Source: Microbacterium esteraromaticum
GTDB taxonomy: Bacteria > Actinomycetota > Actinomycetes > Actinomycetales > Microbacteriaceae
Length of the DNA: 64,000 nucleotides
NCBI RefSeq assembly: GCF_014084045.1
Contig: NZ_CP043732.1
Coordinates: 124,001 to 188,000, forward strand
Direction of reading: 5' to 3'
Shown: positions 17,540-26,779 of the stretch, one piece after another
Layout of the letters: every line of letters begins with the position of its first letter
Numbering within the stretch: the first letter of the stretch is position 1
Translations under genes and position numbers: made by a program
The notes under the pieces: model-generated
Database searches by the model: none
Told to the model about the DNA's origin: nothing
What the model saw: the letters and a program-made list of their open reading frames with translations, nothing else

Positions 17540-18383
17540 CCTCCTCGCTGCCTCCCGCCCGCTGAGCTGGATCAACACCGCCTACCCCTTCGCCGCCGCC
17601 TATCTGCTCGTCGCGGGCGGCATCGATGCGCGCTGGGTGATCGGCACGCTGTTCTTCCTCGTGCCGTACAACCTCGCCATGTACGGGATCAACGACGTGT
17701 TCGACTATGCGTCGGATCTCGCGAACCCCCGCAAGGGCGGCGTCGAGGGGGCGCTGCTCGACCCACGCCGGCACAGGACGGTGCTCCTGGCCGCCGTGCT
17801 GAGCTGCGCGCCGTTCGTGATCGTGCTCGTCGTGCTCGGCTCACCCCTGTCATGGCTCGTGCTCGCGATCAGCCTGTTCGCCGTGATCGCCTATTCGGCG
17901 CCGCCGTTCCGGTTCAAGGAGATCCCCGTGCTCGACTCGGTCACCTCGAGCATCCACTTCGTCAGCCCCGCCGTGTTCGGCTTCGCACTCGCCGGTGGAG
18001 CCGTCACGCCCGGCCTCGTCGCACTGCTGAGCGCGTTCTTCCTGTGGGGCATCGCCAGTCACGCGTTCGGCGCCGTTCAGGACGTGGTGCCCGACCGTGA
18101 GGGCGGCATCTCGTCGATCGCGACGGCGCTGGGGGCCGCGCGCACCGTGAGAGTCGCTCTGGCGTGCTGGGCTGCGGCCGGCGTGCTGATGCTGCTCACC
18201 GGCTGGCCGGGGGCGCTCGGCGCCCTGCTCGCACTGCCCTACCTGTGGGCGGCGGCACCGTACCGCTCGGTGCCGGACGCCGACTCGGGCACGGCCAATC
18301 GCGGCTGGCGGCACTTCCTCTGGATCAACTACGCGTGCGGCTTCGTCGTCACGATGCTGCTGATCGTGTACGCGCTCGGCTGA
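17526..18383 (+). CDS. crtEb: lycopene elongase (UbiA-family prenyltransferase)
   Basis: A 285-residue integral-membrane prenyltransferase with about eight helices. The first Asp-rich motif is YGINDVFDYASDLANPRKGG and the second VQDVVPDREGGISSIATALG. It adds DMAPP-derived C5 units to both ends of lycopene to give C50 flavuxanthin. The start at 17526 has GGAGGAAGGGAG just upstream; ATG 17529 is also possible. It is the last gene of the operon and converges on the ABC-F gene 19 bases further. Confidence 0.94.
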   Translation: MMIGDLLAASRPLSWINTAYPFAAAYLLVAGGIDARWVIGTLFFLVPYNLAMYGINDVFDYASDLANPRKGGVEGALLDPRRHRTVLLAAVLSCAPFVIVLVVLGSPLSWLVLAISLFAVIAYSAPPFRFKEIPVLDSVTSSIHFVSPAVFGFALAGGAVTPGLVALLSAFFLWGIASHAFGAVQDVVPDREGGISSIATALGAARTVRVALACWAAAGVLMLLTGWPGALGALLALPYLWAAAPYRSVPDADSGTANRGWRHFLWINYACGFVVTMLLIVYALG

Positions 18384-18402
18384 GCGCGCACGATGCGGAT
18401 CG

Positions 18403-20203
18403 TCAGTCGAGCTGTTCTGTCAGCTCGAACCAGCGCAGCTCGAGCTCGTCGACCTCGTCCTGCTGAGCCTGGATCTGCTGCATCCGCTCGCCGAGGCCGG
18501 TGTAGTCGGATTGGTCGTGGTCGGCGAGCGCGTGCCGTGCCCGGTCGATCTGGTCGTTCAGCTTCTGCATCCGCCGCTCGAGCGCGGCGAGCTCCTTCTC
18601 GGCCGCGCGCCGCGCCGCGCCTTCCAGGCCGGATGCCCTCGCGGGCGTCGCCGCGGCCGACGACGACTGCGGTTCATCCTGGTCCCGCTTCTCGAGGTCG
18701 CGCAGCCGCAGATACTCGTCGATGCCGCCCGGGAGGTGCCGCAGGTGCCCGCGCAGCACGGCGTACTGCTGGTCGGTCACCCGCTCGAGGAAGTACCGAT
18801 CGTGGCTGACGACGAGCAGTGTGCCCGGCCACGAGTCGAGGAGATCCTCGATCGCCGCGAGCATGTCGGTGTCCATGTCGTTGGTGGGCTCATCGAGGAT
18901 CAGGACGTTCGGCTGGTCGAGCAGCACGAGCAGCAGCTGCAGCCGGCGCTGCTGCCCTCCCGAGAGGTCCTTGACCGGCGTCGAGAGCTGCGCCGAGGTG
19001 AAGCCGAGGCGCTCGAGCAGCTGGCCGGGCGTGAGCTCCGCCGCCTTCGAGCCGGAGCCGAAGGTGTATGAGGTGCGCAGACCGCTGATCACGGTGCGAA
19101 CCGGATCGTTCCAGTGCTGCTCGAGCTCGTCGATCCGCTGAGTGAGGGTTCGCACCTGCACGGTCTTGCCGCGCTTGACGCGTCCGCTGGTCGGCTCGAC
19201 GCTGCCGGCGACCAGGCCCAGGAGGGTGGACTTGCCTGCTCCGTTCACGCCGAGGATCCCGGTGCGCTCTCCCGGCGCGATGCGCCACTCGACATCCTTC
19301 AGAACGGTCTTCTCGCCGTATGTCACGCCGGCATCCAGCAGATCGACGACGTCTTTCCCCAGGCGCGACACGGCGAGCGACTGCAGCGAGACCGAATCGC
19401 GGATCGGGGGAACATCGGCGATGAGCGCATTCGCCGCGTCGATGCGGAACTTCGGCTTGCTCGTGCGCGCGGGTGCTCCGCGACGCAGCCAGGCGAGCTC
19501 CTTGCGGGCGAGGTTCTGCCTCTTCGCCTCGGATGCCGCGGCCATCCGGTCGCGCTCGACGCGCTGCAGGATGTACGCCGCGTAGCCGCCCTCGAAGGGC
19601 TCGACGATGCGGTCGTGCACCTCCCACGTGGCAGTGCAGATCTCGTCGAGGAACCAGCGGTCGTGCGTGACGACGAGCAGCGCGCCGGCGGTCTTCGCCC
19701 AGCGCCCCTTGAGGTGCGCGGCGAGCCACGTGATCGCCTCGACGTCGAGGTGGTTGGTGGGTTCGTCCAGCGCGATGATGTCCCAGTCGCCGACGAGGAG
19801 CCTTGCCAGCGAGACACGGCGGCGCTGCCCGCCGCTGAGGGACGCCACCGAGGCATCCCAGTCGAGATCGGAGACGAGGCCGGCGATGACATCGCGGACC
19901 TTCGCGTCTCCCGCCCACTCGTGCTCGGGGTGTCACCCACCACGGCACTGCCCACGGTGAGGCCGTCGTCGAGCGTGTCCGCCTGATCGAGCACGCCGAT
20001 CGTCGTGCCCCCGCGGACGGTCACGCGCCCCGCGTCCGGCTCCCGCCGGCCAGCCAGCATGCCGAGCAGGCTCGACTTGCCGTCGCCGTTGCGTCCGACG
20101 ATGCCGATGCGGTCGCCCTCCTCGATGCCGAGGGTGACGGAGTCGAAGACGACGCGGGTGGGGAACTCGAGGTGGAGCCCTTCGGCCCGAGAAGATGTGC
20201 CAT
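18403..20203 (-). pseudogene. ABC-F family ATPase, apparently frameshifted twice
   Basis: The two ABC domains of an ABC-F protein (ribosome-acting ATPase, no membrane part) are present but in three frames. MAHLLG starts at ATG 20203; one base seems missing in the CCC at 20186-20188, after which the frame with EGLHLEFPTRVVF and Walker A GRNGDGKSSLLGML is read. A second base seems missing in GGGG at 19927-19930, after which SLSGGQRRRVSLARLL, the linker and the whole second ABC domain are intact. Restoring both bases gives exactly 600 codons plus a stop. The C-terminal tail has a coiled coil. It may be a functional gene with sequence errors. Confidence 0.82.
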
Positions 20204-20220
20204 GTCGTATCAAGGCTAGA

Positions 20221-20258
20221 CCGCGGAGACCGGCCTGCGCGCAGGCCGGTCTCCGCGG
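20221..20258 (-). terminator. 38-base perfect palindrome, probable terminator of the siderophore-binding protein gene
   Basis: The two halves CCGCGGAGACCGGCCTGCG and CGCAGGCCGGTCTCCGCGG are exact reverse complements with no spacer. The element begins 8 bases beyond the stop of the binding-protein gene (minus strand). It lacks a T tract, as is common for GC-rich actinobacterial terminators. Confidence 0.7.
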
Positions 20259-20265
20259 GAGGGTC

Positions 20266-21282
20266 TCAGTCCTCCTGCGGGTCGACGCCGAAGTGCTCGG
20301 CGAGCGTCGTGATCACCTCGTCGGCGCCCTGGATGGACACCGACGCGAGGAACGTCGCGTCGTCGACCTCGAGCTTCTCGCCGGCGAGGCGGTCCCACAG
20401 CGGGTTCGACTGGAACTGCTCGCGCTGCGCGCGGGACGCATCTCCTTCGGCGCCCTCCGGCGCCCACGTGCTGACGAGGATCAGGCCCGAGTCGACGTCG
20501 AGGATGTTCTCGGGCGAGATGTCGACGAAGATCGACTCGGTGGTGTCGGGAGCGGACTCCGGTCGGGGCAGGCCCATGTCGGTGAGGATCTCGCCGATGA
20601 ACGAGTCGCTCGAGTACAGCCGCGCGGTGTCGCCGCCGCTGAAGCGGATCAGGGTGACCGACAGGTCGGGGTTCTCGGCGAGGATCGCCTCGCCCACAGC
20701 GGCGGCGCGCTCCTCGTAGGCGGCGACGGCCTTCTCGGCCTTCTCCTTCTTGCCCAGCGCCTCGCCGAGCAGCACGACGTTCTCCTTCCAGGTCGGGCCG
20801 GTGCTCTCACTGAACACGGTGGGCGCGATCTGCGACAGCTGCGGATAGAGCGCCTCCTGGCGCACCTTGGCCGAGATGATCAGGTCGGGCTTGAGCGCGG
20901 CGATCGCCTCGAGGTCGGGCTCGGCGATGCTGCCGACGCTGACCGAGTCCGCAGTGGCCTCGGTGACGTCGCCGAGGTAGTCGGCGAACGGCTGCTCCGC
21001 GTCCTGCCTGTAGTCGACGTAGCCGACGAGCTCCGCGTCGAGCAGCAGAGCCGCATCGGAGTAGCTCGGGTCGAGCGCGACCACGCGCTTCGGCTGCTCG
21101 GGGATCACCGTCTCCCCCATGGCGTGGGTGATCGTGACGGGGAAGTCGGCGCTCTGGGCGGAGGTCTCGGGCGACTGCGCAGGTTCGGCGGATGCCGCGC
21201 AGGCGCTGAGCGAGGCGGCGAGGGCGAGAGCGCCGGCGACGGCGGATGCGCGCCGCAGGCGTGCGGAGGCGGACGGGGTCAT
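20266..21282 (-). CDS. iron-siderophore ABC transporter substrate-binding lipoprotein
   Basis: A 338-residue lipoprotein: signal peptide and lipobox LAASLSAC near residue 28, then a two-lobe FecB/BtuF-type binding fold with QPKRVVALDPSYSDAALLLD, DLEAIAALKPDLIISAK and GADEVITTLAEHFG. It captures ferric siderophore for the divergent permease/ATPase genes. GAGGAG lies 7 bases before the ATG. Its promoter is overlapped by the iron box, so it should be repressed when iron is ample. The exact siderophore cannot be predicted. Confidence 0.92.
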   Translation of the reverse strand: MTPSASARLRRASAVAGALALAASLSACAASAEPAQSPETSAQSADFPVTITHAMGETVIPEQPKRVVALDPSYSDAALLLDAELVGYVDYRQDAEQPFADYLGDVTEATADSVSVGSIAEPDLEAIAALKPDLIISAKVRQEALYPQLSQIAPTVFSESTGPTWKENVVLLGEALGKKEKAEKAVAAYEERAAAVGEAILAENPDLSVTLIRFSGGDTARLYSSDSFIGEILTDMGLPRPESAPDTTESIFVDISPENILDVDSGLILVSTWAPEGAEGDASRAQREQFQSNPLWDRLAGEKLEVDDATFLASVSIQGADEVITTLAEHFGVDPQED

Positions 21283-21338
21283 GAAAGGACTCCTCTGAGG
21301 GGATGAAGGGAGACGCTCGACGGGACGAGCGCGATCAG

Positions 21339-21367
21339 TTTATAGGTTAGGCTTACCTTCGTGACAA
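21339..21367 (-). promoter_or_regulatory. promoter of the siderophore-binding protein gene
   Basis: On the minus strand TTGTCA (21367-21362) and TATAAA (21344-21339) are spaced by 17 bases, close to the sigma-70-type consensus. The iron box lies in the spacer and reaches the -10 box. Confidence 0.65.
21342..21360. promoter_or_regulatory. DtxR/IdeR iron box
   Basis: ATAGGTTAGGCTTACCTTC matches the 19-base DtxR/IdeR consensus (TTAGGTTAGSCTAACCTAA) at about 15 positions. It ends immediately before the GTG of the first permease gene and covers the binding-protein promoter, so one Fe-bound repressor could shut both directions. Confidence 0.85.
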
Positions 21368-22356
21368 CACGGACACCGTGGCGCGTGATGCTGCTCGGCG
21401 CTGCGGCCCTCGTCGCCGCGATGCTGCTCAGCCTCGCCGTCGGCAGCCGGGTCACCTCCCCCTCCGAACTGTTCGGCGCCCTGTTCGCGCCGACCGGCAG
21501 CGACGCCGACGTGACGATCCTCGGCCTGCGGCTGCCCCGCACCATCCTCGGCGTCGTGGTGGGCGCCTGCCTCGGCGTCGCAGGCACGCTCGCCCAGGGC
21601 CACACCCGCAATCCGGTCGCGGACCCGGGGCTGCTCGGCGTCTACCAGGGCGCGGCGCTTGCGATCGTCCTCACCACCGCGCTCGGCCTGAACCCGTCCG
21701 GCCTCGCCGAGGCGCTGTTCGCGTTCGCCGGCGCGCTCGCCGCCACCGTCCTGGTGTTCGCGCTCGCGCGCACCGCCGGCGGACGCTCCGGCACCATGGC
21801 GTTCGTGCTCTCCGGCGTCGCGATCTCCGCCCTGGCGTCCGCGCTCGTCACCGCCATCTCGCTGCTGGACCTGCGATCGCTGGACGACCTGCGCTTCTGG
21901 CAGGTCGGATCGCTCTCGATGCGCACGGGCGCGCTCGGCGTCGTGTGGCCGTTCATCGCCATCGGCCTCCTGCTGGCCGTGCTCAACGCCCGCTCGCTCA
22001 ACGCCCTCGCCCTGGGCGACGACACCGCAGCCGCCCTCGGCCAGGCGCCGTGGAAGGCGAGGACCGTGGGCATCGCCGCCATCGCGCTGCTCGCCGGAGC
22101 CGCCGTCGTGCTCGCGGGCCCGATCGCCTTCGCCGGTCTCGTGGTGCCGCACCTGGCTCGGATGCTGGTCGGGCCCGACTACCGCTGGCAGATCGCCGCC
22201 GGCGCCCTGCTCGGCGGCTCGGTGCTGCTCGTCGCCGACGTCATCGGACGCGTCGTCGCGCGGCCGGGAGAGCTGTCGGTCACGGTCGTCCTCGCCGTGG
22301 TCGGCGCGCCGCTGTTCGTGGCGATCGCGCGCTCCCGACGGACGGCGACGCTGTGA
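21361..22356 (+). CDS. iron-siderophore ABC transporter permease (FecCD family)
   Basis: A 331-residue permease with about nine hydrophobic helices and the FecCD landmarks LRLPRTILGVVVGACLGVAG, GHTRNPVADPGLLGVYQGA and GPIAFAGLVVPHLARMLVG. GTG 21361 follows the iron box directly; TAGGCT at 21348-21353 would be a -10 box for a leaderless transcript starting at the GTG, and no ribosome site is present. It overlaps the next permease gene by 4 bases (GTGA). Confidence 0.92.
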   Translation: MTTRTPWRVMLLGAAALVAAMLLSLAVGSRVTSPSELFGALFAPTGSDADVTILGLRLPRTILGVVVGACLGVAGTLAQGHTRNPVADPGLLGVYQGAALAIVLTTALGLNPSGLAEALFAFAGALAATVLVFALARTAGGRSGTMAFVLSGVAISALASALVTAISLLDLRSLDDLRFWQVGSLSMRTGALGVVWPFIAIGLLLAVLNARSLNALALGDDTAAALGQAPWKARTVGIAAIALLAGAAVVLAGPIAFAGLVVPHLARMLVGPDYRWQIAAGALLGGSVLLVADVIGRVVARPGELSVTVVLAVVGAPLFVAIARSRRTATL

Positions 22357-23531
22357 GCAGGGACGCCACGACGATCCGCGCCACGACGGGCAGCGCGACC
22401 ACCGGATCCTCCGATGCCGCCGCGGGGACCGACGGCATCGGAGCTGCGGGCACCATGGAGCGGGCCCCCCGCTCGCGGGCGCTCACGGTGCTGCGCGCCG
22501 GCGTGTTCTCTGCCCTGGTCCGACCCCGCGCGATCGCCGTGGCAGGCGGGCTGACCCTGCTCGTCCTGCTGGCCGCCGCCGTGCACCTCGCCCTGGGAAG
22601 CACTCTCATCCCGCTGGGCGACGTCCTCGCCGCAGTGTTCGGCGCCGGCGACGGCGGAACGGTGCTGATCGTCCAGGGCATCCGCCTGCCACGGGTCGCG
22701 GCCGCCCTGGCTGCGGGGCTCGCCCTCGGCATGTCGGGTGCCATCACCCAGACCATCGCCCGCAACCCGCTGGCCAGCCCGGACGTGCTCGGCGTGACCT
22801 CCGGCGCCGCGCTCGGCGCGGTCGCTGTGCTCGTGCTCTCCGGCGGTGTCTCTGGCGGCGCGGCCGGCATGGCCGCCACGGTCGCGATGCCGCTCGCGGC
22901 GCTCGGCTGCGGCCTGGTGGCGGCGACGATCACGTGCGCGCTCGGCTGGCGCGGCGGCATCGACGTGCAGCGCACGGTTCTCGCCGGCATCGGCGTGTCC
23001 TGGCTCGCGACGAGCCTGACCACCTGGCTGCTCACCCTGGGCGACGTGACCAACGCAGCCATCGCGACCACCTGGATGAGCGGCTCGCTGAACGGTCGGG
23101 AGTGGAGCGCGATCGCGCCGAGCGTGACCGGCATCGTCGTGCTGCTTGTGTGCGGTGCGCTGCTCTCGCAGGGACTGCGCCTGGCCGCGATGGACGAGCT
23201 CACCGCGACCGGACTGGGTGTGCGGCTCGGCGCCGTGCGACTCATCGCGCTCGCCGTCGCCGTGCTGCTCGCCTCGCTCGCCGCGCTCGTCGCGGGTCCG
23301 CTGTCGTTCATTGCGCTCGCCGCCCCGCAGATCGCCCGCCTCGCCGCGCGCACCCCGACGCCCTCGCCCTGGACGAGCGCATGCGTCGGAGCCCTGCTGC
23401 TGATCGTCGCCGACATCATCACCTCGCGGCTCTTCCCGATCCCCCTGCCGGCGGGGGTCGGCACCGCACTGGTCGGCGTCCCCTACCTGATCTGGCTCAT
23501 CATCAGCACCCGACGGAGGACCGCGGCATGA
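22353..23531 (+). CDS. iron-siderophore ABC transporter permease (FecCD family), second subunit
   Basis: A 392-residue FecCD permease. The first ~60 residues are Thr/Ala/Gly-rich and not part of the fold, then come about nine helices with IRLPRVAAALAAGLALGMSG, TIARNPLASPDVLGVTSG and GPLSFIALAAPQIARLAA. It pairs with the preceding permease to form the membrane channel. GTG 22353 overlaps the previous stop; a later ATG at MERAPRSRAL would trim most of the extension and is possible. The stop overlaps the ATPase start. Confidence 0.91.
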   Translation: MSRDATTIRATTGSATTGSSDAAAGTDGIGAAGTMERAPRSRALTVLRAGVFSALVRPRAIAVAGGLTLLVLLAAAVHLALGSTLIPLGDVLAAVFGAGDGGTVLIVQGIRLPRVAAALAAGLALGMSGAITQTIARNPLASPDVLGVTSGAALGAVAVLVLSGGVSGGAAGMAATVAMPLAALGCGLVAATITCALGWRGGIDVQRTVLAGIGVSWLATSLTTWLLTLGDVTNAAIATTWMSGSLNGREWSAIAPSVTGIVVLLVCGALLSQGLRLAAMDELTATGLGVRLGAVRLIALAVAVLLASLAALVAGPLSFIALAAPQIARLAARTPTPSPWTSACVGALLLIVADIITSRLFPIPLPAGVGTALVGVPYLIWLIISTRRRTAA

Positions 23532-24316
23532 CCGGCATCCGGCTCGAGGCCGTCGGCCTCACCCTCGCATACGACGGCCGCACCGTCGTCGACAGCCTCG
23601 ATCTGCAGATCCCCGCCGGCGGCATCACGGCCGTGATCGGCCCGAACGGCTGCGGGAAGTCCACTCTGCTGCGCGGGCTCGCCCGCCTGCTCCCCGCACG
23701 GTCGGGACAGGTGCTGCTCGACGGCATCCCGCTGCACGAGCTGGGCCGGCGCGACATCGCCCGCCGGGTGTCGATGCTGCCGCAGGCTCCGGTCGCGCCG
23801 GGCGGACTGACCGTGCTCGAGCTGGTGGCCCGCGGCCGGCATCCGCACCAGCGCTGGTACGACCGGTTCTCGCCCGAGGACGAGCGCATCGTCCGTGCGG
23901 CGATCGCCGCGACGGGCCTGGCGGGCTCGGAGGACAGGCTGGTGGACGAGCTGTCGGGCGGCCAGCGCCAGCGGGCATGGATCTCGATGACCCTCGCCCA
24001 GCAGACAGGCACGATGCTGCTGGACGAGCCGACCACCTACCTCGACGTGGCGCACCAGCTCGAGGTCCTGGAGCTCGTGCGCGCGCTGAACGTCGAGCAC
24101 GGCAACACCGTGGTGATGGTGCTGCACGACATCTCCCTCGCCGCGCGCTACTCGGACCGCGTCGTCGCGATGCGGGACGGCCGGGTCGTGCACGCCGGCG
24201 CCCCGGCCGATGTGATCACCCCTGACGTCCTGCGCGAGGTGTTCGGCATCCGCGCGGCACTGGTCGACGACCCCGACGGAGGCACTGCTCACGTCCTTCC
24301 GCTCGGACTGCCCTAG
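23528..24316 (+). CDS. iron-siderophore ABC transporter ATP-binding protein
   Basis: A 262-residue FepC/FhuC-type ATPase: Walker A GPNGCGKSTLLRGLARLL, Q-loop VSMLPQAP, signature DELSGGQRQRAWISMTLAQ, Walker B GTMLLDEPTTYLD and switch His in VLHDISLAARYSDR. It powers the importer formed by the two preceding permeases. The last four bases overlap the end of the convergent ferredoxin-like gene. Confidence 0.94.
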   Translation: MTGIRLEAVGLTLAYDGRTVVDSLDLQIPAGGITAVIGPNGCGKSTLLRGLARLLPARSGQVLLDGIPLHELGRRDIARRVSMLPQAPVAPGGLTVLELVARGRHPHQRWYDRFSPEDERIVRAAIAATGLAGSEDRLVDELSGGQRQRAWISMTLAQQTGTMLLDEPTTYLDVAHQLEVLELVRALNVEHGNTVVMVLHDISLAARYSDRVVAMRDGRVVHAGAPADVITPDVLREVFGIRAALVDDPDGGTAHVLPLGLP

Positions 24317-25302
24317 CCGCTCTCGCTCCCCTGCGCCGCCGGCGCCGCCGGCGCCGCGGTCGATCCCGGTGTCCGTCGCAGCGACACCAGCTCGTATGCC
24401 GCCGGCGCGCCGATGGTGCCGCCCTCGGCGCACGACGTCCTGCGGGGATCGAGCGCGACGCGCCGCACCCGCACGACCGACTCCCCAGGACCGCCCGCCA
24501 CGACGCGGACATCGGCCTCCGGCCGAGCCGGCGAGGTCAGCGCGTCGGTCGTGAGCGGAACGGCCCGCACCGCGCCGACCCGCGGCTCGTCCAGCTCCGC
24601 CCGCACGAAGTACGCGGCCGCCTGCTCTTCCGCGGGCATCCCGCACTCGCCGCGCCAGCGATCCAGCACCAGCTCCCCGGCCCGCACAGCGGCAGCCATG
24701 CGCGGCGCGTCATCGGACGTGAGCCCACCGTGGTAGTTCCCGCCAGGCAGAGTGACGACGTTCGCGGCGAAGCGGTCGCCGCCGATGTGCGTGGTCTCCC
24801 ACACCTGTCCAGGCAGCGCCGCATCCAGCCTCACCGCGACCGGACGCCCGAGACGCGCGCAGCACACGTCGCGGCGGCCGTGCGTGCACACCAGCACGAC
24901 GGGCTCGGCCGCGGCCACGGCCTCGCCGAATCCCGGAGGGGTCCCCGCGGCGAGCGCATCGAGGTCGAGCGCCGCCAGCTCGGCGAGGTCGGCCATCTCG
25001 CGCCGCTCCGCCCACCCGCGCTCGCCGCCGCGGCCGGCCACGACGACCGTGCGAAGGGTGCGTCGGCGCTCGCGCACGCGACGGATGAGCTGCACGCGCA
25101 CTCCGCGTGCCTCGGCCGATTCCAGCACGCGCCGCGTCGCCTCATCGAGGTCGTCCGGAAATCCGCGCACCGGCCACGGGCCCGCATGCTCGAGCAGCAT
25201 CCACGTCGAGATCGTCACCGGCGCAGTGGCCTGGACCGCTTCGTTCATCGCCGAGCGGATCGAGGCGCACCATTGTGCACGCTCGTCGGCCGGACTCCGC
25301 AT
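24313..25302 (-). CDS. sucrase/ferredoxin-like (Suc_Fer) family protein, thioredoxin-like [2Fe-2S] protein
   Basis: A 329-residue protein of the Suc_Fer family. Visible marks are VVLVCTHGRRDVCCARLGRPVA, giving the clustered Cys ligands of a thioredoxin-like ferredoxin, and WETTHIGGDRFAANVVTLPGG, the invariant HxGGDRFxxN segment. A C-terminal basic/acidic region ends in an Ala/Pro tail. Despite the family name there is no reason to expect sucrase activity. Its tail-to-tail overlap with the siderophore ATPase suggests a link to iron handling, for example electron supply for ferric-siderophore reduction, but this is inference. Confidence 0.82.
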   Translation of the reverse strand: MRSPADERAQWCASIRSAMNEAVQATAPVTISTWMLLEHAGPWPVRGFPDDLDEATRRVLESAEARGVRVQLIRRVRERRRTLRTVVVAGRGGERGWAERREMADLAELAALDLDALAAGTPPGFGEAVAAAEPVVLVCTHGRRDVCCARLGRPVAVRLDAALPGQVWETTHIGGDRFAANVVTLPGGNYHGGLTSDDAPRMAAAVRAGELVLDRWRGECGMPAEEQAAAYFVRAELDEPRVGAVRAVPLTTDALTSPARPEADVRVVAGGPGESVVRVRRVALDPRRTSCAEGGTIGAPAAYELVSLRRTPGSTAAPAAPAAQGSESG

Positions 25303-25348
25303 CAGATCAGCCTATGGCAGCCGTGCCGGGCAGGATGACCTGCGGTGC

Positions 25349-26740
25349 TCAGCGGATGCGGCCGCGGCGGCGCACGACGCTCTGCAGGGTGTCGCGCACC
25401 GGGGCGCCGAGCACGAGGCCGAGGGATGCCCCGGATGCCAGGGCGAGACCGACCGCGCCCGCCTGCAGCAGATCGGCGAAGCCCAGGATGAGGCCGATCG
25501 GGTCGTCCTCCGCCTCGACGATCCCCAGCAGACCGCGGTAGACGACGGACCCCGGCACCATCGGGACGATCGCGGCAGTGGTGACCGCGATCGATGGCAC
25601 GTGCAGACGATGCGCGACGAGGGTGCCGACGAAGCTCGCGATCAGGGCGCCGGCGGCACTGGCGATCGGCACGCCGAACCCGCCGGCCGCCGCAGCGCTG
25701 AACCCGCCCCAGGCGATCGCGCCGAGCACGGCCGAGACGAGTATGGTGCGCGAGGTCGCACCGTTCCACACCGCGACGGTGACCGCGATCAGCACGACGC
25801 CCGCCACCTGCATCGCCCCGGGCCCGAGCGCCGGAGGTTCGGTGGACAGCGAGAACCCGACGCCCATGCGCTGCGCGAGCGCCACCCCGCCGACGATGCC
25901 GATGACGACGCCGAGCGTGAGCAGCGCCAGGTCGAGGATGCGCCCGCCTGCCGTGAGCGCAAAGCCGTCGATCGCGTCCTGCGCGGCTCCCACCACCGAC
26001 ATCCCGGCGAGCATGAGCACGATCCCCGCCGCGACGATCACCGGGATGCTCGCCTCTTCGAACAGCGGCACCCCCTGGGTGCGCAGTGCGTTGGTCGCGG
26101 CGGCGAACGCCGTGACGACGAGGGCGCCTGCCGCCTGCGAGAAGAAGAAGGGCACATGCATCCTGGCCATCCATCGCTGCGTGAGCGCGGCACCGCACGC
26201 GGCGAGGAAGGCGATCAGCGCGGTCACCCACGAGGCGCCGTACAGCAGGCACACCCCGACGGCGAGCAGCCCCTGCGCGAGCACGATGACCGTCGGCCGG
26301 TACCGGAAGGGCATGCGCCTGATGGCATGGAAGCGCACGCGAGCCTCCGGCAGCGGGAGGCCTGCCTCGATGTCGACCACGAGCGCCTGCAGCCGCTGCA
26401 GCTTCGCGTGGTCGGGCACGGGAGCCCGCACCACCCGGATCGCCGTGAACGGCGGGTCGGATTCGCCGCCCTGGTACGAGACCGCGATGGAGTTGAAGGT
26501 GATGTCGACGTGCACCGGACGGATGCCGAGCGCCGCGGCCACGCGGGTGGCGGAGAGCACCACCTCGTTCGCCGCCGCGCCGACTGCGATGAGCGCCTCG
26601 GCGATGCGCATCGCGAGCTCGATCACGCGACGGGCGTACAGCTCGTCGACAGACAGGATCGCCTGGGTCTCCGGCCTCGACGCGGCGTCGACGCGGATCG
26701 CCTCGACCAGCCGCATCCGCCAGTTCTTCTGCGCAGCCAT
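25349..26740 (-). CDS. thrE: threonine/serine exporter family protein (ThrE type)
   Basis: A protein of about 463 residues. The N-terminal ~130 residues are soluble and typical of ThrE/YjjP (ELAMRIAEALIAVGAAANEV, VHVDITFNSIAVSY, RVVRAPVPDHAKLQRL). About ten hydrophobic helices follow, including the conserved AIVPMVPGSVVYRGL segment of the C-terminal half. ThrE proteins export Thr and Ser using the proton gradient. ATG 26740 is chosen because a GAGGA ribosome site precedes it and the upstream extension lacks family character. Confidence 0.88.
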   Translation of the reverse strand: MAAQKNWRMRLVEAIRVDAASRPETQAILSVDELYARRVIELAMRIAEALIAVGAAANEVVLSATRVAAALGIRPVHVDITFNSIAVSYQGGESDPPFTAIRVVRAPVPDHAKLQRLQALVVDIEAGLPLPEARVRFHAIRRMPFRYRPTVIVLAQGLLAVGVCLLYGASWVTALIAFLAACGAALTQRWMARMHVPFFFSQAAGALVVTAFAAATNALRTQGVPLFEEASIPVIVAAGIVLMLAGMSVVGAAQDAIDGFALTAGGRILDLALLTLGVVIGIVGGVALAQRMGVGFSLSTEPPALGPGAMQVAGVVLIAVTVAVWNGATSRTILVSAVLGAIAWGGFSAAAAGGFGVPIASAAGALIASFVGTLVAHRLHVPSIAVTTAAIVPMVPGSVVYRGLLGIVEAEDDPIGLILGFADLLQAGAVGLALASGASLGLVLGAPVRDTLQSVVRRRGRIR

Positions 26741-26779
26741 CACTCCATCCTCACAGAGACATGGCCGCCGCGCGCGAAC

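Noticed and set aside
24313..25302. Sucrose-cleaving enzyme, from the family name
   Set aside because: The visible motifs are those of a thioredoxin-like ferredoxin; there is no glycosidase domain.
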